From assembly GCA_026984595.1 (NCBI GenBank), contig JALSRW010000625.1:1-6513 (forward strand): 6,513 nt of DNA. The letters are read 5' to 3'. The notes under the pieces are model-generated. The model ran no database searches and had not been told where the DNA came from. It was given only the letters and a program-made list of their open reading frames with translations. Shown here piece by piece: positions 1 through 5,744 of the stretch. Each line of letters starts with the position of its first letter. Positions within the stretch are counted from its first letter, which is position 1. The DNA comes from Alphaproteobacteria bacterium (GTDB taxonomy: Bacteria; Pseudomonadota; Alphaproteobacteria; Geminicoccales; Geminicoccaceae). The translations under genes and the position numbers were made by a program.

Positions 1-124
1 GGGGAAGAATGCCGCGGCGGATGGGGTCGAGCCAGTGGATCCCGGGATCGTGGCGGTCGCGCGCCATGGGAAACAGGCCATTGGCGTACGCACTTATGAT
101 CAGTTCCGGCGGCAGTGCCTGCAT
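1..124 (-). CDS. aat: Leucyl/phenylalanyl-tRNA-protein transferase, N-terminal fragment
   Basis: This is the first 41 codons of a gene that runs off the left edge. The enzyme transfers Leu or Phe from aminoacyl-tRNA to proteins with an N-terminal Arg or Lys, marking them for ClpS/ClpAP degradation (N-end rule) in the cytoplasm. The translation begins MQALPPELIISAYANGLFPM and continues with H-W-L-D-P-I-R-R-G-I-L-P. That matches the Aat N-terminal pattern of E-L-(L/I) followed by A-Y-x-x-G-(L/I)-F-P-M, then a W-x-D-P-x-x-R-(G/A) block. The ATG at 122-124 is the only in-frame start visible: no ATG, GTG or TTG occurs in this frame between it and the accC stop. A weak GGA lies seven bases upstream. 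The gene follows accC by 38 bases on the same strand, so it is probably the last cistron of the aroQ-accB-accC set, an arrangement familiar from alphaproteobacteria. The catalytic GNAT-like C-terminal part is outside the window, so integrity cannot be judged. Confidence 0.86.
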   Translation of the reverse strand, partial: MQALPPELIISAYANGLFPMARDRHDPGIHWLDPIRRGILP

Positions 125-162
125 ATCGACATCCGAGCAAACGCGGCGAGCGGGGTACGAAT

Positions 163-1509
163 CTACGTCCGACGGCGATCGAGGAAGCGCTCGAGCCAGC
201 CGATATCATAGTCCCCGCCATGCATTTGCTCACTTTCGACGATTTCGCGCAAGAGGCGAAGCGTTGAAGGCATACCGTCGATCACGAATTCGCCGAGGCT
301 GCGCGCCAGCCGCCGCAGACATTGCTGGCGGTCGGTATCGTGGACCACCAGCTTGGCGATCAGACTGTCGTAGAAGGGGGGCACGCGGTAGCCGGCATAG
401 AGCGCGGAATCGATCCGCACCCCCGGCCCGCCCGGCGGATGATAGGCCTCCACCCGACCGGGAGACGGCAGCATGGTCTCCGGATCCTCGGCATTGATCC
501 GGCATTCGATGGCATGGCCGAACAGCCGGATGCCGTCCTGGTCGAAGCCCAGCGGCAGGCCGGCGGCGGCCCGGATCTGCTCGCGGACGATGTCGATGCC
601 GGTGATCATTTCGGTCACCGGATGCTCGACCTGGAGGCGGGTGTTCATCTCGATGAAATAGAAGGCACCGTCCTGGTAGAGGAACTCGACGGTACCGGCG
701 CCGACATAGCCGAGGGCGGCCATGGCCTCGACCACGATGCCGCCGATGGTCTGCCGCTCCTCCTCGGTCAGCACCGGCGAGGGCGCTTCCTCGATCACCT
801 TCTGATGGCGCCGCTGGATCGAGCAGTCGCGCTCGAAGAGGTGGACCACATTGCCGTGCAGATCGCCCAGGATCTGCACCTCGATGTGACGCGGCCGGTC
901 GAGGAACTTCTCGAGATAGATGCGATCGTCGCCGAAGCCGGCGCGCGCCTCGTTGCGGGCGATATTGAGGGCACGGGCGAGCTCGCTGTCGTCCCGGACC
1001 ACCACCATGCCGCGCCCGCCGCCGCCGGCCACCGCCTTGACCAGGACCGGATAGCCGATCTCCCCGGCGAGCAGGCGCGCTTCCTCCTCCTCGCCGAGCG
1101 GACCGTCGCTCCCCGGCACCACCGGTACCCCGAGCCGGCGCATGTGGCGCTTGGCCTCCACCTTGTCGCCCATCACCCGGATATGTTCGGCGGAAGGGCC
1201 GATGAAGGTGAAGCCGTGTTCGGTGACCATCTGGGCGAAATCGGCATTCTCCGAGAGAAAACCGTAGCCCGGATGGATGGCGTCGGCGCCGGTGATCTCG
1301 GCGGCGGCCAGGATGGCGGCGGTATTGAGGTAGGATTCCTTGGCCGGCGGCGGCCCGATGCAGACGCTTTCATCGGCCAGGCGCACATGCATGGCATCGG
1401 TGTCGGCGGTGGAATGCACGGCGACGGTGGCGATGCCCAGCTCCTGGCAGGCCCGCAGCACCCGCAGTGCGACTTCGCCGCGATTGGCTATCAGAAGCTT
1501 GCGGATCAC
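163..1509 (-). CDS. accC: Biotin carboxylase subunit of acetyl-CoA carboxylase
   Basis: AccC is an ATP-grasp enzyme that uses ATP and bicarbonate to carboxylate the biotin on AccB, the first half-reaction of acetyl-CoA carboxylase in cytoplasmic fatty-acid synthesis. The protein has 448 residues, against 449 in E. coli. It opens with the N-terminal fold (K-L-L-I-A-N-R-G-E, residues 4-12; H-P-G-Y-G-F-L-S-E-N, 79-88). The ATP-grasp part holds K116, K158 and the glycine loop A-G-G-G-G-R-G-M (161-168). H-Q-K (235-237), E275, E287, N289, R291, E295 and R337 correspond to the E. coli catalytic and metal residues with a shift of one from K158 onward. A biotin carboxylase C-terminal domain follows (about 334-440). 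No key residue is missing. The start codon is GTG (1507-1509), 10 bases after the accB stop. No good Shine-Dalgarno sequence precedes it, so translation is probably coupled to accB. The length excludes a fused acyl-CoA carboxylase alpha subunit, because no BCCP domain is attached. Confidence 0.97.
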   Translation of the reverse strand: MIRKLLIANRGEVALRVLRACQELGIATVAVHSTADTDAMHVRLADESVCIGPPPAKESYLNTAAILAAAEITGADAIHPGYGFLSENADFAQMVTEHGFTFIGPSAEHIRVMGDKVEAKRHMRRLGVPVVPGSDGPLGEEEEARLLAGEIGYPVLVKAVAGGGGRGMVVVRDDSELARALNIARNEARAGFGDDRIYLEKFLDRPRHIEVQILGDLHGNVVHLFERDCSIQRRHQKVIEEAPSPVLTEEERQTIGGIVVEAMAALGYVGAGTVEFLYQDGAFYFIEMNTRLQVEHPVTEMITGIDIVREQIRAAAGLPLGFDQDGIRLFGHAIECRINAEDPETMLPSPGRVEAYHPPGGPGVRIDSALYAGYRVPPFYDSLIAKLVVHDTDRQQCLRRLARSLGEFVIDGMPSTLRLLREIVESEQMHGGDYDIGWLERFLDRRRT

Positions 1510-1519
1510 GGCGGCTGCG

Positions 1520-1981
1520 TCATTCGATGACGAGCAGCGGTTCGCCGAACTCGACCGGCTGCGCGTTCTCGACCAGGATCCGCGTCACCACTCCGGCGCG
1601 CGGCGCACGAATGGTGTTCATCACCTTCATCGCCTCGATGATCAGCAGGGTCTGTCCTTCCTGGACCTGGTCGCCGACCCGTACGAAGGGATCGGCACCC
1701 GGCTCCGGTGCCAGATAGACGGTGCCCACCATCGGTGCCGTGACGGCACCCGGATTCGACGGCTCGGGCTCGGCGGCGGGCGGGGGCGCTTCCACCGCCG
1801 CGGGCGGCGGCGGTGGCGGCGGTGGCGGGGCCGCGTATTCGACACGGGCCTGGAGGTGGCGGGCGACCCGCACCCGGGTTTCGCCCTGGCCGATCTCGAT
1901 TTCCGAAAGGCCGGTGCGTTCCAGGAGCTCGGCGAGCTTCTCGATATAGGCGATGTCGATGTCGATGCTGGCCATCTTCAT
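1520..1981 (-). CDS. accB: Biotin carboxyl carrier protein of acetyl-CoA carboxylase
   Basis: AccB carries biotin, which shuttles a carboxyl group from AccC to the carboxyltransferase AccAD. The protein has 153 residues, normal for the family. Residues 1-48 form the N-terminal region (helical, with I-E-K-L-A-E-L-L at 13-20). Residues 50-78 are a flexible Pro/Ala/Glu linker with nine consecutive prolines (52-60). Residues 79-153 are the biotinyl (lipoyl-like) domain. The acceptor is K119 in E-A-M-K-V-M-N (116-122); most relatives have A-M-K-M, so Val after the lysine is a mild variant. A segment A-P-E-P-G-A-D-P-F (91-99) matches the 'thumb' insertion of bacterial AccB, supporting a true acetyl-CoA carboxylase subunit rather than a generic biotinyl domain. 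The ATG overlaps the aroQ stop as ATGA, implying coupled translation. A second ATG two codons downstream is an alternative start that would hardly change the protein. Confidence 0.96.
   Translation of the reverse strand: MKMASIDIDIAYIEKLAELLERTGLSEIEIGQGETRVRVARHLQARVEYAAPPPPPPPPPAAVEAPPPAAEPEPSNPGAVTAPMVGTVYLAPEPGADPFVRVGDQVQEGQTLLIIEAMKVMNTIRAPRAGVVTRILVENAQPVEFGEPLLVIE
1802..1828 (-). repeat. Nine-proline codon run in accB linker
   Basis: The codons for AccB residues 52-60 are an uninterrupted run of CCN triplets (mostly CCG, with two CCA and one CCC). This appears on the plus strand as a GGC/GGT-rich low-complexity tract. It encodes part of the swinging linker between the N-terminal and biotinyl domains. 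Such a tract can change length by slippage in units of three without breaking the frame, and polyproline runs generally need EF-P for efficient translation. Both consequences are inferred from general knowledge. Confidence 0.8.
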
Positions 1982-2442
1982 GCTTCGCGGTCGGTCTCGT
2001 CGCGGCGGTTCCGCAGGCGCTCGGCGACGGCCTCGAGGGCCAGCACATAGCCGGTGGCGCCGAGGCCGCAGATGATGCCGTCCGCGGCCAGCGACACATA
2101 GGAGCGGGCGCGGAAGGCTTCCCGGCGATAGGGGTTGGAGAGATGTACCTCGACGATCGGCCCGGGAAAGGTCCGGAGCGCATCGAGGACGGCGACCGAA
2201 GTGTGGGTATAGCCGGCGGCGTTGAGCACCAGTGCCGCGGCTTCCGTACCCGCTTCCTGGATCCAGTTCACCAGTTCACCTTCGGCATTGGTCTGGCGGA
2301 ACACGATCTCGAGGCCCAGCCGGCGGCCGGCCTCGCGGCAGCGGGCGGCGATCTCCTCGAGGCTGTGACGGCCGTAGATCTCGGGCTCGCGCTGGCCGAG
2401 GAGGTTGAGGTTGGGGCCGTTGAGTACGAATACAGTCGGCAT
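1978..2442 (-). CDS. aroQ: Type II 3-dehydroquinate dehydratase
   Basis: This enzyme converts 3-dehydroquinate to 3-dehydroshikimate, the third step of the shikimate pathway, as a cytoplasmic dodecamer in known relatives. The 154-residue length is typical. Family motifs appear in order: N-G-P-N-L-N-L-L-G (8-16) with R18 and catalytic Tyr23 (E-I-Y-G) on the lid; Q-T-N-A-E-G-E-L (50-57), where most relatives have Q-S-N-x-E-G; N-A-A-G-Y-T-H-T-S (74-82) with His80, where the common form is N-P-G-A-Y-T-H-T-S; E-V-H-L-S-N (98-103) with R-x-x-F-R (107-111); and G-L-G-A-T-G-Y (126-132). All catalytic positions I can identify are kept, so the substitutions look neutral. The ATG at 2440-2442 gives the standard N-terminus, although the Shine-Dalgarno sequence is weak (only GTGAG just upstream). 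This is the first gene of the likely aroQ-accB-accC-aat operon, and its stop overlaps the accB start by four bases. Confidence 0.96.
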   Translation of the reverse strand: MPTVFVLNGPNLNLLGQREPEIYGRHSLEEIAARCREAGRRLGLEIVFRQTNAEGELVNWIQEAGTEAAALVLNAAGYTHTSVAVLDALRTFPGPIVEVHLSNPYRREAFRARSYVSLAADGIICGLGATGYVLALEAVAERLRNRRDETDREA

Positions 2443-2514
2443 GGCTCACAGGGGGCGGCCGGAGAGGCCTGCGAGGGGACACCTCTTGCCACCGCCGGTC
2501 GAAGGATCGGCGCG

Positions 2515-2542
2515 CTTATAGCACGTCGCCGGCGGCTTGCAA
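2515..2542 (-). promoter_or_regulatory. Predicted sigma-70-type promoter of aroQ-accBC-aat
   Basis: Reading the minus strand, TTGCAA (2542-2537; 4 of 6 matches to TTGACA) is followed after 16 bases by TATAAG (2520-2515; 5 of 6 matches to TATAAT). The three bases before the -10 are TGC, an extended -10 element. A start site near 2508 would give a leader of about 66 bases before the aroQ ATG. It sits in the 142-base gap between the acuI stop and aroQ, where a promoter for the operon would be expected. This is a pattern match only and is not experimentally supported here. Confidence 0.6.
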
Positions 2543-2548
2543 TGCAAG
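2536..2548. repeat. Short palindrome overlapping the aroQ -35 element
   Basis: CTTGCA and TGCAAG face each other around a single central A, giving a 13-base near-perfect inverted repeat that covers the predicted -35 hexamer. Its position would suit a repressor operator. It is short enough to arise by chance, and no regulator is encoded in the window. Confidence 0.3.
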
Positions 2549-2584
2549 TTCCGATCGGCCGCTGGAAGTTCGCTCGCGGAATCG

Positions 2585-3586
2585 TCAGTGTTCGTCCCGG
2601 ATCGCCACCACGACCCTTCCGCGGATCTTTCCTTCGAGAAATCCTCGCGCGATTTCCGGCGCTTTCTCCAGGGGCACCACCGTGGTGATTTGATCCAGCA
2701 GGGCCGCGTCCAGTTCCCGGGCGAGCTGTTGCCAGACGGTACGGCGCCGCTCCTGCGGACAGTACACCGAATCGATTCCGATCAACTTGACGCCACGCAG
2801 AATGAAGGGGAAGACGGTGGTGTGCAGCTCGGCGCCGCCCGCCAGACCGCAGGCGGTGGCGGTGCCGCCGTAGCGCAGTGCCTTCAGGAGGGCGGCCAAG
2901 ATCGCCCCGCCCACCGTGTCCACCGCCCCGGCCCAGCGTTGCGAGGCCAGCGGGGCCTTGCCGCTTTCGAGAACGCTCGCGCGGTCGATCACCTCGGCGG
3001 CCCCGAGCCCCTGCAGATATTCCGCGAGTTCGGAACGGCCGGTGGCGGTCACCACGCGATAGCCGCGCCGCGCCAGCAGGGCGGTGGCGATCGAGCCCAC
3101 CCCGCCGCTGGCCCCGGTCACCAGCACATCGCCGGCATCCGCCCCGACCCCCTGTTCGGCCAGCGCCATGACGCAGAGCATGGCGGTGAAGCCGGCGGTA
3201 CCGATGGTCATGGCATGCTCGAGGCTGAGTCCCTCGGGCAGCGGCACCAGCCATTCGGCCCGGACCCGGGCGAGCTCGGCCAGGCCGCCCCAGTGCCGCT
3301 CGCCGACTCCCCAGCCGGTCAGCACCACGAGGTCGCCGGGCCGATATCCGGGTACCGTGGATTCGCGCACCCGGCCGGCCAGATCGATGCCCGGCACGAA
3401 GGGGAATTCGCGGATGATCTTGCCGGCGCCGGTGATTGCCAGCCCGTCCTTGTAGTTGAGCGAGGAATAGACGACCTCCACCAACACCTCGCCCTCGGGC
3501 AGGGCGTCGAGGGGCAGATCTTCGATGCGCGAGCGGGTGTTGCCGTCCTCGCGGTCGAGCACCAGCGCCCTGAAGCGTTCCGACAT
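2585..3586 (-). CDS. acuI: AcuI/YhdH-family NADPH-dependent acrylyl-CoA reductase
   Basis: This is a zinc-free medium-chain dehydrogenase/reductase of 333 residues. Characterised family members reduce the toxic electrophile acryloyl-CoA to propionyl-CoA with NADPH, for example in 3-hydroxypropionate and DMSP catabolism. Family signatures are S-S-L-N-Y-K-D-G-L-A (41-50), P-G-I-D-L-A-G (65-71), G-W-G-V-G-E-x-H-W-G-G (91-101), I-G-T-A-G-F-T-A-M-L (128-137), the Rossmann loop V-T-G-A-S-G-G-V-G-S (156-165), T-G-R (182-184, NADPH phosphate region), V-D-T-V-G-G (222-227), C-G-L-A-G-G (246-251), and P-F-I-L-R-G-V-x-L-I-G-I-D-S-V (260-274). The Cys/His zinc ligands of alcohol dehydrogenases are absent, as expected. 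The reading frame stays open up to 3745, but the ATG at 3584-3586 is chosen: it follows AAGGGAGG by four bases and gives the family N-terminus M-S-E-R-F-R-A-L-V-L. The 53 upstream codons are Arg/Pro-rich and look non-coding. It is upstream of aroQ on the same strand. The exact substrate is inferred from family. Confidence 0.93.
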   Translation of the reverse strand: MSERFRALVLDREDGNTRSRIEDLPLDALPEGEVLVEVVYSSLNYKDGLAITGAGKIIREFPFVPGIDLAGRVRESTVPGYRPGDLVVLTGWGVGERHWGGLAELARVRAEWLVPLPEGLSLEHAMTIGTAGFTAMLCVMALAEQGVGADAGDVLVTGASGGVGSIATALLARRGYRVVTATGRSELAEYLQGLGAAEVIDRASVLESGKAPLASQRWAGAVDTVGGAILAALLKALRYGGTATACGLAGGAELHTTVFPFILRGVKLIGIDSVYCPQERRRTVWQQLARELDAALLDQITTVVPLEKAPEIARGFLEGKIRGRVVVAIRDEH

Positions 3587-3590
3587 GGTC

Positions 3591-3598
3591 CCTCCCTT
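3591..3598 (-). promoter_or_regulatory. Ribosome binding site that sets the acuI start
   Basis: The minus strand reads AAGGGAGG followed by GACC and then ATG. This is the strongest Shine-Dalgarno match in the window and decides the start at 3586 over the longer open frame. Confidence 0.85.
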
Positions 3599-3608
3599 GC
3601 TGCCGACG

Positions 3609-3663
3609 GCCTCCGTCTCGCCAGTTGGTGACGCCGCGCTCCGCCGGAAACCGCGACGGAGGC
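3609..3663. repeat. Spaced inverted repeat in the acuI/dctQ divergent region
   Basis: GCCTCCGTC (3609-3617) is exactly inverted as GACGGAGGC (3655-3663), with 37 bases between the arms and about 46 bases between arm centres. It lies in the 176-base region between two divergently transcribed genes. It could be a pair of operator half-sites or chance in GC-rich DNA. No convincing -35/-10 pair was found in this gap in either direction. A TAGAAT at 3746-3751 resembles a -10 for dctQ, but it lies too close to the ATG and has no partner. Confidence 0.35.
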
Positions 3664-3762
3664 GCGCAGGGCCGCCGTCTGGCCAGCTCCCGTCCCGCCG
3701 TGTAAGCAGGGGTCGGTGCGGCGGATTCCGCTCCCGGCGCGGCAATAGAATAGGGCACGCCC

Positions 3763-4308
3763 ATGCACAAGCTCGAAGCCTTCGCCAGAATCGTCGACCG
3801 GATCAACGAGGGGGTCGGCAGGGCGGTTTCCTGGCTGACCCTGACCATGGTGCTGGTGACCTTCACCGTGGCGGTGATGCGCTACGGTTTCAACTGGGGT
3901 CTGGTCTGGGTGCAGGAGATCTATGTGTGGATGCACGGCATCGTCTTCATGCTCGGTGCCGGCTACACCCTGCTGCACAACGGCCATGTCCGGGTCGATG
4001 TCTTCTACCGGCCGGCCGGAATCCGCTACAAGGCCTGGGTCGATCTCCTGGGCTCGCTGTTCCTGCTGCTGCCGCTGGTGCTGGTGGTTCTCTACGAGAG
4101 CTGGCCCTATGTCGCCGAATCCTGGAGCAAGCTCGAGGAATCGCGGGAAGCCGGCGGCATGCCCGGGCTGTTCCTGCTGAAGAGCGTGATTCTCCTGTTC
4201 GCGGTGCTGGTCGGGCTGCAGGGCCTGTCGCTGGCGGCCAAGGCACTGCTGGCCCTCAGAGGACGGACCGAACTGCTGCTGGCCCAGGACGCGGCGGACG
4301 CCCGATGA
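3763..4308 (+). CDS. dctQ: TRAP transporter small membrane subunit (DctQ family)
   Basis: This is the small integral membrane protein of a tripartite ATP-independent periplasmic transporter. It pairs with DctM and helps dock the binding protein. Length is 181 residues, normal for the family. Four hydrophobic segments are visible at about 22-42, 52-72, 92-113 and 136-160. The family pattern W-x-Q-E-(I)-Y-V-W-M-H-G followed by F-M-L-G-A-G-Y-T-L and N-G-H-V-R-V-D-V-F-Y covers residues 49-82 and is a strong match. The N-terminus (M-H-K-L-E-A-F) is a short cytoplasmic amphipathic start. ATG 3763-3765 is preceded by TAGGG with seven bases spacing, an acceptable weak Shine-Dalgarno sequence. Its stop overlaps the dctM start as ATGA, so the two are co-translated. 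It diverges from acuI. Substrate cannot be read from this subunit. Confidence 0.93.
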   Translation: MHKLEAFARIVDRINEGVGRAVSWLTLTMVLVTFTVAVMRYGFNWGLVWVQEIYVWMHGIVFMLGAGYTLLHNGHVRVDVFYRPAGIRYKAWVDLLGSLFLLLPLVLVVLYESWPYVAESWSKLEESREAGGMPGLFLLKSVILLFAVLVGLQGLSLAAKALLALRGRTELLLAQDAADAR

Positions 4309-5684
4309 CCGGCGAAATCCTCAGCCTGGTCATGTTCGCGGCCACCTGCGGCGTTCTGCTGCTGGGCTTCCCGGTGGCCTTCTCCCTGGCCGGCACCGCC
4401 CTGGCCTTCGCCACCATCGGCTGGGAAATGGGTGAGTTCGACATGCGCCTCCTCGGCGGGCTGCCGTCCCGCTATTTCGGGGTGATGGTCAACGAGGTGC
4501 TGGTGGCGGTGCCCCTGTTCGTGTTCATGGGGGTGATGCTGGAGCGCTCGAAGATCGCCGAGCAGCTCCTCGAAACCATGGGACTGCTGTTCGGCACCCT
4601 CCGGGGCGGTCTCGCCTACTCGGTGACCGTCGTCGGCATGCTGCTGGCGGCCTCCACCGGCATCGTCGGCGCCACGGTGGTGACCATGGGGCTCTTGAGC
4701 CTGCCCACCATGCTCAAAGCCGGCTACGATCCCAAGCTCGCCTGCGGCACCATCTGCGCCTCCGGCACCCTGGGGCAGATCATCCCGCCCTCGATCGTGC
4801 TCGTGATCCTGGGCGACATTCTCCAGGGCGCCAACACCCAGGCCCAGCTCGCGCTCGGCAATTTCGCCCCGGAGCCGGTCTCGGTGGTCGATCTGTTCGC
4901 CGGGGCGATGCTGCCGGGGCTGGTGCTGGTCGGCCTCTATCTGGCCTACGAGGTGGCGGTCGCCTTCTTCCGCCCGCAAGCGGCGCCGGCGCTGGTCGAA
5001 ATCGGCGAGGAGCGGGAAGGGCTGGGGCGTCAGGTGATGGTCGCCCTGGTGCCGCCCGGGCTGCTGATCCTCGCCGTGCTCGGCTCCATTCTGGCGGGCA
5101 TCGCCACCCCCACCGAATCGGCCGCGGTGGGCAGTGTCGGGGCCATGCTGCTGGCGCTGATGCGTCGCCAGCTCAACCTCTCCATCCTGCGCGAGGTGAT
5201 GCGCCAGACCACCATGGTCAGCTCGATGGTGTTCGTGATCCTGCTCGGCGCCTCGGTGTTCTCGCTGACCTTCCGCGGGCTGGGCGGCGAGAAGATCGTC
5301 ACCGATGTGCTGCACAACATGCCGGGTGGCGCCTTCGGCGCCATGTTCATGGTCATGGCCCTGATGTTCGTCCTCGGCTTCTTCCTGGACTTCATCGAGA
5401 TCGTGTTCGTGGTGGTGCCCATCGTCGGGCCGGTGCTGCTGATGATGGATCTCGATCCGGTATGGCTCGGGGTGATGATCGCGATCAACCTGCAGACCAG
5501 CTTTCTGACCCCGCCCTTCGGTTTCGCCCTGTTCTATCTGCGGGGGGTGGCGCCGCGCTCGGTCACCACCATGGACATCTACCGCGGCATCGTCCCCTTC
5601 GTCGTCCTCCAGCTCGCCGGTCTGGCGGTGATCGCCGCCTTTCCCGACCTCGTCACCTGGCTGCCGAAGCTGCTGTTCGGCTGA
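4305..5684 (+). CDS. dctM: TRAP transporter large membrane subunit (DctM family)
   Basis: This is the main membrane subunit of a TRAP transporter and carries substrate and sodium through the inner membrane by an elevator mechanism. It has 459 residues, slightly longer than the roughly 430 of many relatives, and many hydrophobic segments along its length. Motifs seen are G-F-P-V-A-F-S-L-A-G (21-30), the first hairpin motif A-S-G-T-L-G-Q-I-I-P-P-S-I (152-164), A-T-P-T-E-S-A-A-V-G (267-276), and the second hairpin motif N-L-Q-T-S-F-L-T-P-P-F-G-F-A-L-F-Y-L-R-G (395-414). The N-L-Q-T-S-F-L-T-P-P form is the one I associate with TRAP systems for mannitol/chloroaromatic compounds and 2-oxoacids. The start ATG overlaps the dctQ stop by four bases and gives the family N-terminus. 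The frame stays open to 3525 upstream, but that part is a shadow of dctQ and the intergenic region. The gene ends 12 bases before a terminator-like palindrome. Confidence 0.96.
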   Translation: MTGEILSLVMFAATCGVLLLGFPVAFSLAGTALAFATIGWEMGEFDMRLLGGLPSRYFGVMVNEVLVAVPLFVFMGVMLERSKIAEQLLETMGLLFGTLRGGLAYSVTVVGMLLAASTGIVGATVVTMGLLSLPTMLKAGYDPKLACGTICASGTLGQIIPPSIVLVILGDILQGANTQAQLALGNFAPEPVSVVDLFAGAMLPGLVLVGLYLAYEVAVAFFRPQAAPALVEIGEEREGLGRQVMVALVPPGLLILAVLGSILAGIATPTESAAVGSVGAMLLALMRRQLNLSILREVMRQTTMVSSMVFVILLGASVFSLTFRGLGGEKIVTDVLHNMPGGAFGAMFMVMALMFVLGFFLDFIEIVFVVVPIVGPVLLMMDLDPVWLGVMIAINLQTSFLTPPFGFALFYLRGVAPRSVTTMDIYRGIVPFVVLQLAGLAVIAAFPDLVTWLPKLLFG

Positions 5685-5696
5685 GCCCGAATGCAG

Positions 5697-5720
5697 AAAG
5701 CGGCCCCGCGGGGCCGCTTT
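5697..5720. terminator. Palindromic, probably bidirectional terminator
   Basis: This is a perfect 24-base palindrome: AAAGCGGCCCCG followed directly by its reverse complement. It folds to a GC-rich stem with a minimal loop, ending in CTTT on either strand. It lies in the 60-base gap between the convergent dctM and dctP genes, where one hairpin can stop transcripts from both sides. The T-tracts are short (three Ts), so efficiency is uncertain. Confidence 0.75.
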
Positions 5721-5744
5721 CCGGACAGAGCCGTCGGTGGTGGC

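Noticed and set aside
322..1530. 402-codon open frame on the plus strand opposite accC
   Set aside because: It is a high-GC shadow. Its translation is His/Asp/Gly/Ala-rich with no family pattern, while the opposite strand encodes a fully conserved AccC.
2537..3631. 364-codon open frame on the plus strand opposite acuI
   Set aside because: It is an antisense shadow of acuI, rich in Gly, His, Gln and Ala, with no motif.
3587..3745. N-terminal extension of acuI by 53 codons
   Set aside because: The extension is Arg/Pro-rich, has no counterpart in the family, and is separated from the family start by a strong ribosome binding site.
3746..3751. TAGAAT as a -10 box for dctQ
   Set aside because: It lies only 12 bases before the ATG, would leave a leader of a few bases that removes the ribosome binding site from the transcript, and has no -35 partner at the right distance.
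2268..3866. 532-codon open frame on the minus strand spanning acuI and its flanks
   Set aside because: It is Arg/Gly/Pro-rich low-complexity sequence in a different frame from acuI, crosses the divergent intergenic region and enters dctQ on the other strand. No domain is recognisable.
4107..5315. 402-codon open frame on the minus strand opposite dctQ/dctM
   Set aside because: The translation is rich in His, Gln, Gly and Glu, the typical antisense image of hydrophobic membrane-protein codons. dctQ and dctM are clear on the plus strand.
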